Assembly (NCBI GenBank): GCA_905221605.1
Contig: CAJNDS010002807.1
Coordinates: 189,176-253,175, forward strand
Direction: 5' to 3'
DNA from: Symbiodinium natans
Lineage: Eukaryota > Sar > Dinophyceae > Suessiales > Symbiodiniaceae
DNA length: 64,000 nt
Below the pieces are notes generated by a model. The model was not told the origin of the DNA, did not search any database, and was given only the letters and a program-made list of their open reading frames with translations. Both the position numbers and the translations under genes were made by a program. Numbering within the stretch: position 1 is the stretch's first letter; each line of letters opens with the position of its first letter. Shown here piece by piece: positions 49,943-61,254 of this stretch.

Positions 49943-51538
49943 TCAGGGGCCCCTTGGGTGGTGCTCTATGTTCGGGCCCCTTTTTTGGGGGTTAGGGTTT
50001 AGGGTTGAGGGTTTAGGGTTTAGGGTTTAGGGGGTTTAGGGTTTAGGGGGTTTAGGGTTTTTGGGGTTTAGGGTTTTTGGGGTTTAGGGTTTAGGGCTTA
50101 AGGTTTAGGGTGTCGGGCTTGGGGTTTCGCTGAATTATATAGTACAGCACTCTCAGAATAAGGACCCCTGAAAAGGGGACCCTCATCCAGAGAACTACCC
50201 CATGGTCTGCACTGGCTGCATGCTGCGGGGGTTTTCCCCAGTTGGCGGTACCCCTGGGCTTCCCGAAAAAGGGATGATGGTGATTTTTGGGCGCCTCAGG
50301 GGTGGGGAACCCCCCCAAGAATCCCTAAACTCTAAACCCTACGCCTAAACCCTAAACCCCAAACCCTAAACCCTAAACCCGAAACCCTAAACCATAAACT
50401 CCCATGTGGAGGACGCCGCCGGGCGCCAGCATCACACCTGGCGACAGGTGCGCTGCGACCTCTTGATCTTTGGCAGACATTCCCAAAGAGCCCACTACTG
50501 CCATTTCCTCAAGAACCCCCTAAAACATACAGAGTAATAATCTCTATATTGCCCTTATCGGGAAGAATGTGTTTTCTTTTTTTTGGGCTTCTCAAGCAAA
50601 CAGTAGACTACCCTGAGTTTATAGTAGGGATCCTAATAATATGGTTGAAGGTATAGTTTACTCTTCGGGCAATGTATGTGTTCGTGCATCGGCATCTGTT
50701 GCTCTCCGACCGCCTCTGGCAGGCCGGCGGAAGCATCCCTACAAGGCCATAGCGCGCAGCAGCCCCTTCGGGAGATCGGGCATCCCACACCCTAAACCCT
50801 AAACCGGAAAGCCCACACCCTAAGCCCCAAACCCTAAGCCCCAAACCCTAAACCCCAAACCCTAAACCCTAAACCCTAATGCGCCAGCAGGCGGATCAGA
50901 GGGCGACGAGAGGGCACTCCAAGCGCTCCTGCAGAGGATCTCCCACCCCTTCGGGTTGAGGGCGTCGCGCTGATAGGGGGTTTAGGGTTTGGGGTTTAGG
51001 ATTTGGGGTTTAGGGTTTAGGGTTTGGGGTTTAGGGTTTAGGGCTTGGGGCCACCTGTGCTTTCCTAACCCCAAGAGCCATGGGCTACCACCCTGTGAAG
51101 CCCTTCACGACCCTTTGAACCCTACACCGCCCACCAACTTGGCAGGAGACCCGGCTCGGTGCCAGGCCTGGATGTCGAGGGCTTCCCTTGAAAGATGGCG
51201 GGAGGGTTTAGGGTTTAGGGTTTAGGGTTTAGGGTTTAGGGTTTAGGGTTTAGGGTTTAGGGTTTAGGGTTTAGGGTTCAGGGTAGGGTTTAGGGGGGCA
51301 CTTGCCTATTTTTTTGGGGTCGAAAGGACGTTTAGCTTGAAGAGCAAGGTTGCTCCAGGTAGGAATTGGGGTTTGGGGTTGGGTTTGTAGCTCAGGGTCG
51401 CACTGGGGGTGGGGGGCGGGGGGGCGGGGGTATGTGGGTTAAACCCTAAACCCTAAACCCTAAACCCTTAACCCTAAACCTAAACGGCATTGGTAGCAGC
51501 GACCGCCTGGGAGCGCGATGCTGGCCAGGCGGCAAGCG
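49943..51538. other. Mosaic of arrays and elements
   Basis: TTTAGGG units lie at 49993-50120, 50976-51045 and 51205-51295; CCCTAAA at 50325-50395, 50788-50880 and 51440-51482. A family C element lies at 50494-50607 (CTACTGCCATTTCCTCAAGA / CTCAAGCAAACAGTAG). Possible cassettes follow AG at 50899 (ADQRATRGHSKRS) and 51146 (DPARCQAWMSRASLERWRE in one frame). Confidence 0.45.
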
Positions 51539-51607
51539 CCGCTCGGTGGCCGCTGCCCTGCTCTCGAAGGAGCTTTTCGGCTCTGACGACGAGTGGCCTG
51601 GCCTTTC
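51539..51607 (+). CDS. Exon-like piece (GKRRSVAAALLSKELFGSDD)
   Basis: It follows GCTGGCCAG; the frame reads GKRRSVAAALLSKELFGSDD then EWPGLSS. Coding-like composition. CCCTAAA is on the left; a palindromic element rather than a TTTAGGG array follows. Confidence 0.45.
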
Positions 51608-51726
51608 ATCACTTGGTCATAGTTGGATAACATGTTTTTTTCATTCTTGAGGATACTTAAACCCAATAAGGAATATTAATTTAATTCTTTTTACTACGAT
51701 CCCAACCATGAACTAGATCATGGCTT

Positions 51727-51900
51727 CCCAGATCTTCCAAGACCCCTGAATTAAGGAATAGGCCCTAATTTTTTTTTTACTAAGGATCACTATTGTGAAT
51801 CAGGGTATATTAATTAAGGAAAATGCCCTAATTTTATACTCACTGTTATGAATCAGGGTATACTGTAGTCCTTAATTCAAGGGTTTTGGAAGATCTGGGT
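51727..51900. mobile_element. Palindromic element with 30-bp terminal inverted repeats
   Basis: CCCAGATCTTCCAAGACCCC (left) is mirrored by GGGTTTTGGAAGATCTGGG (right), with GAATTAAGGA inside both arms. The interior has GAATCAGGGTATA twice. Only one copy was noticed in the window. Confidence 0.65.
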
Positions 51901-52653
51901 TTGTACTGCGGGATTGGTTTAGGGTTTAGGGTTTAGGGTTTATAGGGATTGTGGTCCCAATGCTGCTTCGGATGGCAGAAGAGGGGGTGCCATGAGTCGA
52001 TGTTGCCTGGTGATGCCAAGAAAGATCAGCAAGCATCAGTCGAAGTAGGGTTTGGGGTTTGGGGTTTAGGGTTTAGGGTTTAGGGTTTAGGGTTAAGAAA
52101 GTAGGGCTAGGCGGGTCCAACAGCCTCAAAGGAAAGAGGAGCCACTGCCCTCGCACTCTGTGCCGCAAGCTCAGATGACCGAGGTTGCAAGCCGCCCCCA
52201 CCCGTCTGGATCCATGTTACTGTTTCTTCTTACTGGACAAAAGAAGGAGTTGCTAAAAGATTTTGATTTGCAATACACTCCCCCCCCCCCCCCCCTCTGT
52301 TTCCCCCAATCATCGGATAAAGCTAGCCGCCGTCCACAAGCCAAGAGCTCCAGAGCTGCTCCACGGCAGTTATGGGGCCCTTTAGAGGCCAGATCGGGAG
52401 TGGCATGCTTGGTGCAGTCAGTTTAAGATGCGGAACTTGAAGCTTACATTTTCTGGGGGATGTTGCGCCACAAGTTTCCGCTTGGTATGAAGCAAGCTGC
52501 GGCGACAAGGCTTGTAACAAGGGGGGCAGGCCCCCGCCACACCGAATGTTGAGCCAGAGCCATTTCGGACAATTCCGACGTACTCTGCTACTTGTAGTTG
52601 GAAGTGCGCATTAGAGTTCCATGGGACCGTATGCCCGGCCCAACGTTTGTTGC
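51901..52653. other. Unique stretch, no gene recognised
   Basis: TTTAGGG units lie at 51917-51940 and 52050-52095. A 16-nt C run lies at about 52280-52295. The - strand 52520-52323 and + strand 52160-52426 are open without domains. Confidence 0.4.
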
Positions 52654-52880
52654 CCTAAACCCTAAACCCTAAACCCTAAACCCTAAACCCTAAACCCTAA
52701 ACCCTAAACCCTAAACCCTAAACCCTAAACCCTAAACCCTAAACCCTAAACCCTAAACCCTAAACCCTAAACCCTAAACCCTAAACCCTAAACCCCAAAC
52801 CCCAAACCCTAAACCCTAAACCCTAAACCCCAAACCATCCTACACTTTTCCTAAACCCTAAAACCTAAACCCTACGTAAG
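52654..52880. repeat. CCCTAAA telomeric array
   Basis: About 20 perfect units, then CCCCAAA variants, a short gap at 52838-52850 and a few more units up to the next cassette's AG. Confidence 0.95.
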
Positions 52881-52967
52881 GAAAGATGATGATCCCCTCT
52901 GGGGTGCCGTCTCCGACATCGTCTCCTGGAAGCGGAAGGCTGCGCCGAACAGAGCTGCTTGCTCGTG
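52881..52967 (+). CDS. Exon-like cassette (KDDDPLWGAVSDIVSWKRKA)
   Basis: Eighty-seven bases lie between CTACGTAAG and GTTTTTTT, continuing APNRAACS. CCCTAAA is on the left, TTTAGGG on the right from 52980. Two Trp and a clear hydrophobic pattern argue for coding. Family unknown. Confidence 0.5.
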
Positions 52968-53050
52968 GTTTTTTTTTCTGGGTTTAGGGTTTAGGGTTTA
53001 CGGTTTAGGGTTCAGGGTTTAGGGTTTACCTTTTGCGGGTTCAAGGGGTA

Positions 53051-53222
53051 TGACTACCATTTGCATAAGAACCCCACAAGAAATCAAAGAGAACAATCCC
53101 TATGTTGCCCTGATAAGTAGTAGATATGGGGGGTTGTTTACTTCAAGGGGTATAACTATTATTTGCTTAAGAACCCCCAAGATAACGAGCCCTAGAATGC
53201 CCTTATAATTAGTAGATATGGG
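53051..53222. mobile_element. Two half-elements of family C in tandem
   Basis: GACTACCATTTGCATAAGAA at 53052 and ACTATTATTTGCTTAAGAAC at 53154 both lead to CCCTTAT/CCCTGAT and TAGTAGATATGGGG. The second arms are missing in both. Confidence 0.55.
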
Positions 53223-54289
53223 GGTTTAGGTTATCTCATTCGTGTGAGGACGTTGGACTGAGGGCGCTGTAGAGAGATCTTATAGCCCTATCAGATCACC
53301 GCCGCCCTATTGAACCACGTAGCCCGCACTGCTCAGCTTGTTTCAGGACCCTAAACCCTAAACCCTAAACCCAAAACCTAAACCCTAAACCCTAAAAGGG
53401 GGTGGGGGGTAGGGGGGTAGGGGGGTTGGAGGGTTGGGGGGCAGGGGCAGCCGAGCTTACCATGCCCCACGTCAGTGGAGGCAGTAGTGGCAGGTGTCGT
53501 TCTACGAGGGTTTCCGAAAACAGTTTGGGTTTAGGGTTTAGGGTTTAGGGTTTCGGGTTTAGGGTTTAGGGTTTAGGTTCCGAAAACAGGGTGCCCTTCT
53601 TGGGGTCCCTTTATAGGGGGTTTCGATTCTACTTGGTGGATAAAAGGGGTCCCCCTATTTGGGGAAATTCCTGTGCTTTGAAATTCCGAAGCCCTAAGCC
53701 CCAGCTCGCGATTGGAGCATGCTCGAAGGATGCAGCAACTTGAATGCCAGAGACTCTGGCAATGGCCCCAGCTTCTTGTGCCTCAGTGACATCAACAAAG
53801 CCACCGCATATTTGCGGGATTGAAACCAGGGTTCAGAAGAGTAGGCTGGAAGAATGCCAAGTTTGCCGTTTGCTGCACTGTTACTGCCGACGGGCTAGCA
53901 TTGACCAGCAGTTGCAATGCGAACATCGGCAGGGCAGGTCGTTGTGATGTGATTAGCCTCGGATCCACATGCTCATCATGTAACATGACCCCCGCCCAAA
54001 CTAGGTGATGCTTTGAAGCTGATGCTGTCACTTAGGAGTCGCGCCTCTGACGGGATCCTCTTCTTGTCCTGATGGATCTCCTCATTTAGGGCTTAGGATT
54101 GTGTCACCGTAGAAGAAGCTCGCTTGCCTTGTCAGCAGGACGGGGGAAATCATTGAAGCTTAAACCCCAACAGCATGGCACTTGCAAGCGAGCTTCCTTT
54201 GTTAATGCCTGCAGTGCCGCTCGTGGGTCGTTGCTCAGACAGCGAAAGGCGAACCTAACAGTACCTGAAGTTAAGGGTTCAGAGTCTTA
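53223..54289. other. Mosaic with a family F element, no firm gene
   Basis: CCCTAAA lies at 53350-53397, then G-rich sequence. TTTAGGG lies at 53527-53578, and a family F element at 53578-53670. A short + piece at about 53713-53794 reads EHARRMQQLECQRLWQWPQL before TGA. The rest to 54289 has open frames on both strands without domains. Confidence 0.4.
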
Positions 54290-54440
54290 GCCCTAAACCC
54301 TAAACCCTAAACCCTAAACCCTAAACCCTAAACCCTAAACCCTAAACCCTAAACCCTAAACCCTAAACCCTAAAACCCTAAACCCTAAACCCTAAACCCA
54401 AAACCCCTGCACCCCCTAAACCCTAAACCCTAAACCCTCA
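54290..54440. repeat. CCCTAAA telomeric array
   Basis: About 20 units with a few CCCCTGC-type interruptions near 54400; it ends at the AG of the next cassette. Confidence 0.95.
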
Positions 54441-54441
54441 G

Positions 54442-54511
54442 GCTTGCTGAGGAGCGACCCACACATCGGCATCCCACAGCGTGACTCTGTCGGAAAAGAT
54501 TCCAGGCACAG
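54442..54511 (+). CDS. Exon-like cassette (LLRSDPHIGIPQRDSVGKDS)
   Basis: Seventy bases lie between CCCTCAG and GTCTGT. CCCTAAA is directly on the left, TTTAGGG from 54561 on the right. Family unknown. Confidence 0.4.
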
Positions 54512-54911
54512 GTCTGTACCGGCCAGTGGCTCTCAGAAGGATGAGGGAAATCAATCGAATCGGGTTTAGGGTTTAGGGTTCAGGATTTAGGGTTTAGGGT
54601 TTAGGGTTTAGGGTTGAGGATTGAGGGCTTAGGGTTCAGGATTTAGGATTTCGGGTTTAAGCTCCAGACTCCTTCTGGGTGATCGCCGGCTCACTGCAAA
54701 TCCTCTCGCCTTGTCCGGGCCTGACAGACACGGAAACCGTGCTGTCATGCCATCGGGGAGCCATCTATGCACCTTATGCCGCGGTGGGCAGAAGGAGTGC
54801 GCAGATCAGGCACCAGCAAGGATGATGCTAATCCCCAAACCCCAAACCCTAAACCCCAAAGCCCAAAGCCCTAAACCCTAAGCCCTAAATCAAGCCCCAA
54901 ACCCTAGACAG

Positions 54912-54975
54912 CCTTGAAGCCCATGATTCTGCTCACCTTGGCTTGGGTCGAGTCCGGAGCCTCCTGGCATTCTTG
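54912..54975 (+). CDS. Exon-like cassette (LEAHDSAHLGLGRVRSLLAF)
   Basis: Sixty-four bases lie between CTAGACAG and GTGAGGGT, a classical-looking donor. Degenerate CCCTAAA is on the left, TTTAGGG on the right from 54981. A second frame is also open, so the phase is uncertain. Confidence 0.45.
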
Positions 54976-55199
54976 GTGAGGGTTAAGGGTTTAGGGTTCA
55001 GGGTTTAGGGTTTAGTGTTTAGGGTTTAGGGTTAAGGAGTTGAAGGGCCCAGAACCCTTGAAACCGCGGAGCCACGAACCCACAACAAGCCCTCAAGCCG
55101 TGTGCCCTTCAACCCCTAAGGCCTAAGCCCAACCATAGACCCTAAGCCCTAAACCCAAAACCCTATAACCCGAAACCCTACACCCGAAACCTCAACCCT

Positions 55200-55380
55200 A
55201 AACCCTAAACCCTAAACCCTAAACCCTAAACCCGAAACCCGAAACCCTAAACCCTAAACCCTAAACCCTAAACCCTAAACCCCTAAACCCTAAACCCTAA
55301 ACCCTAAACCCTGAACCCCTTAAACCCTAAAGCCTAAACCCCTAAAAACCCTAAGCCCTAAGAGCCCTAGGGTTGCCTGC
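55200..55380. repeat. CCCTAAA telomeric array
   Basis: About 20 units with CCCGAAA and CCCCTAAA variants, ending close to the next cassette. Confidence 0.93.
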
Positions 55381-55382
55381 AG

Positions 55383-55451
55383 GGCTCCCGGCTGGGCTCA
55401 TTTTCAAATTGGCCGAAGAGCGCCCGTTACCCACGCAAAGGGCAGTGCACG
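55383..55451 (+). CDS. Exon-like cassette (GSRLGSFSNWPKSARYPRKG)
   Basis: Sixty-nine bases, 23 codons, phase 0, between TGCCTGCAG and GTTTGGGA, ending QCT. CCCTAAA is on the left, TTTAGGG from 55460 on the right. Basic and aromatic; family unknown. Confidence 0.45.
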
Positions 55452-55459
55452 GTTTGGGA

Positions 55460-56162
55460 TGTTTAGGGTTTAGGGTTTAGAGGGTAGAGGGTTTAGGGTT
55501 TAGGGTTTAGGGTTTAGGGTGCGCACATTAGTTTTTGTTGCCAAGGGTTGGTCGTAGGTTGTTAAAGATGCATTTATAGATTTTGCGGCGGTCCGTGCTT
55601 GGTCATGCAAGCAATCTACTGCAGATTGCTGCAGTGGTTTGCGTAGCAGCATAGGCTTTCCTGGCGCCGTTCCAGTGCTGCACAGGAGCTGCTTTTGCCA
55701 ACCAGACCCTTGAGAGGGAGGCGCGTGCTCCTAAACCCTAAACCAAAAGCAAAACTAAACCCTAAATCCTAAACCCCTACCCATGAACCTCCGAGTAGAC
55801 AGGGCTTTGTGCATGCGCAGCCTCCTGAACCCTAAACCCTAAACCCTAAACCCTAAACCCTAAACGCCTGAACGTCCCGCCTGAACGTCCGACTTGAAGC
55901 AGGTGGCCGTGTCCTTGGCTGCGGTCCAGGCGAAGGCTTGCGTAGCAACATGGGGGGGGTTAGTAAGGGAGCCCTAGTATAGACCCCGAATCCCTTAGAA
56001 TAGTGACCCCAATAAGGCACCCCGAATTTCGGAAACCCCCACGTCTTGGTGAGATGTCGGCCGCGCGTTGATCTTGGCTGGTTTTTTTCTTGATCTTGGC
56101 AGGACCACGGCGCGGAGAAGGGCCTTGGCGAGGCGCCTTCTGCGCGTGGAGTGGAGCCGTTC
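55460..56162. other. Mosaic with fragments of elements
   Basis: TTTAGGG lies at 55460-55520. A 20-bp right end of family B (CCATGAACCTCCGAGTAGAC) lies at 55782-55801 directly after a CCCTAAA stretch. CCCTAAA lies at 55828-55866. A family F element lies at about 55953-56041. Confidence 0.5.
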
Positions 56163-56276
56163 CCTAAGGGTCCATGTACCTCATTATTGCATACTTGGGC
56201 CCCAAAGTCCCTATATTATAGGAGGTACTTTAAGGCCCGAGTATTCCCTATTTAGGTACATGGACCCTTAGGGATT
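56163..56276. mobile_element. MITE-like palindrome, family I
   Basis: AAGGGTCCATGTACCTCATT and CTATTTAGGTACATGGACCC form near-perfect arms. Relative at 46855. Confidence 0.75.
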
Positions 56277-56495
56277 GTGCGTCTCAACAGCGACGTTACC
56301 GTTGCATAGCGGCTGCGGAGATACCTGTGAGCTGCCAATCATATCCATGGAATGTACTGCCTGCATTTTTTGACGTGTACCGCGTCTCGGTGGCTGCCAG
56401 CCCTAAACCCTAAACCCTAAACCCTAAGCCCTAAGCCCTCAACCCTCAACCCTCAACCCAAAACCCTAAACCCTAAACCCTAAACCCACCCCAGG

Positions 56496-56541
56496 TACCC
56501 TGTCGAGCTCGAGTGGATGGGCTTCAGCCGGGAGCAAGGCT
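56496..56541 (+). CDS. Exon-like piece (YPVELEWMASAGSKAG)
   Basis: It follows CCACCCCAG with CCCTAAA on the left; TTTAGGG from about 56606 on the right. Short; the donor is unclear. Confidence 0.3.
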
Positions 56542-56819
56542 GGGTCTAAGAGCTTTTGACTGTGAGCGCCTACTCACCTGCAAGGATCGGGATGCCTAGG
56601 GGGGGTTTAGGGTTTAGGATTGAGGCTTTAAGGTTAAGGCTGTTGAGGATAGAGGGTTTAGGGTTTAGGGTTTTAGGATATAGGGTTTAGGGTTTAGGAT
56701 ATAGGGTTTAGGGTTTAGGGCTTTTCGGGTTTAATTTTAAGGGAGCTGTCCTGTTCTCAGTGCAGGTATTCGTTCGTCTTGGCCGCGACCAATGCGCTCG
56801 GCACAGGCCATAGACTCAT

Positions 56820-57013
56820 ACTTGGAGATTCATGGTACTTAGTGACAGGGTTTAGGGTTTAGGGTTTGGGGTTTAGGGTTTAGGGTTTAGGGTTTAGGGT
56901 AAGTGTAGTTATAACTGTACTTATAACCTTATTAGGGCGCTGGGCACTTAAGGGGCTCATAAGTGGGTCTTAAGTACAGTTAGTAACTAACTACCCATGA
57001 ACCTCTAAGTAGA
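56820..57013. mobile_element. MITE-like palindrome, family B, carrying an internal telomeric array
   Basis: The ends are TACTTGGAGATTCATGGTAC and ACCCATGAACCTCTAAGTAG. Between ACAGG and GTAAGTGTA in the left arm lie about seven TTTAGGG-type units (56848-56900). The element at 606, read in reverse, has the same layout at the same place. Confidence 0.8.
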
Positions 57014-57074
57014 CAGCCACCATCGACCGGCGCTGCTTCCACACACAGTGTGTAGCACCACTTGCGACGGGACA

Positions 57075-57200
57075 CTTTGACTGTAGCCCTAAACCCTAAA
57101 CCCTAAACACCCTGAACACCCTGAACACCCTGAACACCCTAAACACCCTAAACCCCCTAAACCCCCTAAACCCCTTAAACCCCCTAAACCCCCTAAGCCC
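57075..57200. repeat. Variant telomeric array (ACACCCTGA, CCCCCTAAA)
   Basis: CCCTAAA units change to ACACCCTGA and then CCCCCTAAA units. Confidence 0.85.
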
Positions 57201-57272
57201 TCAATTGAGCTCCCCCTAAACCGAGAGGCCGCTGGTCAGCTCTCTCCACACCACTGGCGACCCCCCCTGCAG

Positions 57273-57300
57273 CTCCTGCTCCGCCAGTCGGGGCAGGCCA
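57273..57300 (+). CDS. Exon-like cassette (LLLRQSGQA)
   Basis: Twenty-eight bases lie between CCCCTGCAG and GTAAGGCT. TTTAGGG begins at 57314. Very short; the frame stays open beyond the GT (SKAVK), so the right border is uncertain. Confidence 0.3.
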
Positions 57301-57313
57301 GTAAGGCTGTGAA

Positions 57314-59098
57314 GTTTAGGGTTTAGGGTTTAGGGTTTAGGGTTTGGGGTTCAGGGTTTAGGGTTTGGGGTTTAGGGTTTAGGGTTTGGAGTTTAGGGCT
57401 TAGGGTAGGCCCTTGGGACATTTTGTATTTTCCCTTATGTTTTGCAGATGGTTTAAGGGCCCTCCTCGTATCTCGCATGTCCCGAACTTGGCGGTCAAAT
57501 TGAGTGTACTTATAAGGGGATTCGTCTTCTTTTCAGGGGTATAAAGGGGACCCTCATTTAATCATCGGAAGCTGCCGGGGTGTTCGAGTGCATGGACATC
57601 ATTTTGTGGATTCTGGGCTTCGGGGTCCGGACGATGAAGGCTTCGGGGGTTTAGGGTTTAGGGTTTAGGGTTTAGGGTTTAGGGTTTAGGGTTTAGGGTT
57701 TAGGGTTTAGGGTTTAGGGGTTCCAAAAGCCCGACCCGAGACTTCGCTCACCATGCCAGTTGCGACGGTGACACAAGATGCGGAACAGCAAGTCGTGGTG
57801 CATCCGGCTCTGGTGTTGAAAATTACAGAAATCAAAAGCACCCTTATGACTAAACCTTGATATGCTTTGAATATAAATTTCAAATATAGTCACAAAAATA
57901 GCTCCTACAGAGTTTGAATATAAACTACCCAAAGTACCCATTCTAGGCACGCAGGCCGCGCTGCATGTGAGTTGCAACTTGGATCCATCTCAGGCGATGC
58001 AGGGTGTCTGGATTAGGGTGCAGAGCTTCAGCCTTTCGGATCCTGGTTTAGGGTTTATAGGGGCTTGAGTACGTTCAGAGTTCGGGTGCAGGGGTTGTCA
58101 ACGGACTTCAACTTAGGGCTTAGGGTTTGTGATCTACCGTTGAAGGGCTAGCGGCTAGCGTTGAAGTGCTTCCGGCCAGGTGAACGTCACTTGGGAGTGC
58201 TGCGACGTGCCCGGAAGGTTGCGAGAGCGAAAGGGCTTTTTTTGGGGGTTTTGACTCCCTGAAATCAACATCCACCACCCCTTAGACGACTATTTGCATT
58301 AGGAACCACCGAAAAAATCAGAGATAATAATATTGCCCTTGTGAGGAAGAATTCTTTCATTTTGGGGGGGCTTCTTGAGGAAAAATATGGCTTGGAAAGC
58401 TGAGGAGTACCCCTGAACCCTAAACCCGAAACCCTAAACTAAACCGTCAACCCTAAACCCTAAAACCCAATGTTGTCGGATGCCGTTTTGTTTTTTGTAA
58501 CTGTCGTAGCCCGTCGACGGAGCGGTGTTTGACGAGCAGCAGGATGGCACAGCTGAGTTTGTTCGCACACATGCCCCAAGAGTTGTGACGTCTGAGGTGC
58601 TTTAGGGCGTAGGGTTTAGAGTTTGGGGTATAATTAGGGTTTAGGGTTTAATTCGGGTTCAGGGTTTAGGGTTTAGCCAGGGTTTAAGGTTTAGGGTTCA
58701 ATTAGGCTTTAGGGTTTGGGTTCCACCTTTGCTTCTTCCGCTTCTTTCGCCGCTTCCTGCCAGTGGCGCTCTCGCGGCCTTCGAAGTGCAGCTGGTGCCG
58801 GCGGAGCTCCAACACGTTCGGGCCCGAACTTCTTCGCAGTGTTTGGGGTTTAGGGAGTTTAGGGTTTAGGGTTCGTCGGATGTTCACTGGTGTCACTACA
58901 GGATCCGCAATCGGATGTATACTACAGGATCCAGAATCAGAATCAGAGTATCATGCAGACTATGCAAAGAATCCCTAAATCCTAAACCCCAAACCCCAAA
59001 CCCCAAACCCTAAAACCTAAACCCTAAACCCCAAACCCCAACCCCCAAACCCCCAAACCCTAAACCCTAAACCCTAGTTCTTCGATCCTTTGCGGCAG
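57314..59098. other. Mosaic without a recognised gene
   Basis: TTTAGGG units lie at 57314-57405, 57648-57720 and 58620-58720 (degenerate). A family C element lies at 58287-58388 (GACTATTTGCATTAGGAACC). C-rich telomeric units lie at 58976-59075. The + strand 58727-58850 is GC-rich and open in several frames without a domain. Confidence 0.45.
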
Positions 59099-59183
59099 GT
59101 GCGGCCTGCCTCTGACAGGCCGTTCGGCAAGAGTTGCAAGATGCGCTGGACCTATCCTCCAACCTGTGGTCCCTTTCCTTCGG
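59099..59183 (+). CDS. Exon-like cassette (VRPASDRPFGKSCKMRWTYP)
   Basis: Eighty-five bases lie between TTGCGGCAG and GTGTAGGG, continuing PTCGPFPS. CCCTAAA/CCCCAAA is on the left, TTTAGGG on the right. Cys, Trp and aromatic residues suggest coding. Family unknown. Confidence 0.45.
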
Positions 59184-59308
59184 GTGTAGGGTTTAGGGTT
59201 TAGGGTTTAGGGTTTAGGGTTTAGGGTTTAGGGTTTAGGGTTTAGGATTCAGGGTTTAGGGTTTAGGGTGTGGGGTTTGGGGTCTAGGGGCTTAGGGTAG
59301 AGTCACGT

Positions 59309-59426
59309 GGGATCTTCTCTCTTATGCTGGCAGTCCTTAGTACATTGCGAATATCTTTGCTGGACTATGATAGGGGGTAATATAGTCCCTATATGAAGGA
59401 CTTTTTGCATAAGGGGGTACGTCCCA
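59309..59426. mobile_element. MITE-like palindrome, family A, diverged
   Basis: GGGATCTTCTCTCTTATGCT and GCATAAGGGGGTACGTCCC form its arms. Confidence 0.6.
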
Positions 59427-59514
59427 ACTTGTATAACAGGGGCCAATAACTGCCCATGTTGCGTGCGTGTACCTCACTTGCCCTAAACCCTAGCCCTAAA
59501 CCAAACCAATAAAC

Positions 59515-59645
59515 CCCTAAGCCCCTAAGCCCCTAAGCCCCTAAGCCCCTAAACCCCTAAACCCCTAAACCCCTAAACCCCTAAACCCCTAAACCCCTAA
59601 ACCCCTAAACCCCTAAACCCCTAAACCCTAAGCCCCTAAACCCAT
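59515..59645. repeat. CCCCTAAA / CCCCTAAG variant array
   Basis: Five CCCCTAAG units are followed by about ten CCCCTAAA units. Local homogenisation of an 8-bp variant. Confidence 0.93.
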
Positions 59646-60344
59646 ATTGCGGACTTGACAAGCCCTGAGCCCATTTGTTGCCTGTCGTTGATCGGCTCCA
59701 TACTTGCCGCGTTCTCGGAATGATGGAGAGCATCATGACAAGCTGAGGGTTGCTCAGGAACTTGGGAATACAACACATCATTGACTTATAACATCATTGA
59801 CTTATAACGGGTGCCCAAGCTACGAATCCACAAACCCTGAACTCCTAAAAGCTAGAATCGTATTTCTGAGCTCCCCAAAATTTGGACCTGCATTCAAGCT
59901 CATTCGAGTTCCTCGGAAGCAACCCAGCAGCTTGTCTTCGCGGCTGTGGAGGCGGCTTCTCTGCGAGCGCATCGCCGCTCAGAACATGCGGGCTGGTCAG
60001 AGGCCGAAGCACTTTTTTTCTGTTTTTCTTTGTGTTTTTATTTCTATTTTTTTTAAGTATTCTAGGACTTTTTGATTCAGGGTGTCAGGGTTTAGGGTTT
60101 TGGGGTTGAAGGCTTGCGGGAGGGTTGCATTTTTTGGGTGATTTAGGGTTTAGGCGTCATGGCACATCATGCTGCATCTTGCAGACTGGTTGGAGGATCT
60201 CTTGGGCAAAAGCCCTGGCAGCACCCGGCTACTACCTTATCGAGGCCAGCTACCGCATGTCGGTTTGTCCACCACATGCCCAGAACATGCCAAAGCTCGA
60301 CCTAGCTGAGTTGCTCTGTCACATGTGAAAATTACCCTAAACCC
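59646..60344. other. Unique stretch, possible exon
   Basis: Around 59915-60015 one + frame reads SEATQQLVFAAVEAASLRAH and another FELIRVPRKQPSSLSSRLWR. Neither is recognised. A T-rich run lies at 60010-60060. Confidence 0.35.
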
Positions 60345-60480
60345 TGGCCCTTAACCCTAAACCCTAAACCCTAAACCCTAAACCCTAAACCCTAAACCCT
60401 AAACCCTAAACCCTAAGCCCTAAGCCCTAAGCCCTAAGCCCTAAGCCCTAAGCCCTAAGCCCTAAGCCCTAAGCCCTAAG
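60345..60480. repeat. CCCTAAA array turning into CCCTAAG array
   Basis: About nine CCCTAAA units are followed by about ten CCCTAAG units. After it, a piece reading EAAKVTAENISGQRSAAVAG (about 60490-60555) could be an exon, with TTTAGGG at 60611. Confidence 0.93.
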
Positions 60481-60609
60481 CTGCAAGCAGAAGCTGCGAA
60501 GGTAACAGCGGAAAATATTTCGGGGCAGCGAAGTGCGGCTGTGGCCGGCTTCCCAGGGCCTGCTTGACTCGGCAGCCCACTGGTACCCTTTCCCCCTTTC
60601 TTTGGAGGT

Positions 60610-61156
60610 TCAGGGTTTAGGGTTTAGGGTTTAGGGTTTAGGGTTTTAGGGCTTAGGGTTTTGGGGCTTAGGGTTTCGGGTTAAAGTGGCCAACCCACAA
60701 AAAGGGTATCCCCTGCGACAATGTGGTTACTGGGGGTACCAAGTTGTGAGGCAGTCCTCACGGAAACTTTGGTCAGTTCTGCGAGTCGTGGTCTCTCTCT
60801 CTGAGTTTTTAGGGTCCTTGGGAAATCATGGACCTTTTCAGCTGCAGGGTGCACCCCAAAAAGGACCCTAATTTTTCAGAGGGGACCATGTGCATCGATA
60901 GGGATGGGTCATCTGCTTCGTGCTGTGATTACATTACCCCCAAAATAGCCCCTAAATACCCGCTAAATCAAACCCTAAACCCTAAAACACCCTAAACCCT
61001 AAACCCTAAACCCTGAACCCTAAACCCTAATGTCCCTTATTATAAGGGTCGCTTGATGCCAGCAAGCTACTTGCCATCCCATCAAGACAGGTGCTCACGC
61101 TGGACGTACGCCCCGAGGCGTGGATGTGAGCGCACGGATTGCGGGTGTGGTGTGGG
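60610..61156. other. Arrays and diverged palindromic elements
   Basis: TTTAGGG lies at 60611-60690. An imperfect inverted stretch spans about 60690-60890 (CACAAAAAGGGTATCCCCTG / CAGGGTGCACCCCAAAAAGG). CCCTAAA lies at 60970-61030. No gene. Confidence 0.4.
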
Positions 61157-61254
61157 TTTAGGGTTTAGGGTTTAGGGTTTAGGGTTTAGGGTTTAGGGTT
61201 AGGGTTTAGGGTTTAGGGTTTAGGGTTTAGGGTTTAGGGTTTAGGGTTTAGGGT
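61157..61254. repeat. TTTAGGG telomeric array
   Basis: About 14 units with one 6-bp unit (TTAGGG) near 61199. Confidence 0.97.

Noticed and set aside
49418-49995. Long Pro/Lys/Asn and Gly/Phe/Trp repeat frames
   Set aside because: They follow from 8-bp repeats that avoid stops in several frames; opposite-strand frames are equally long.
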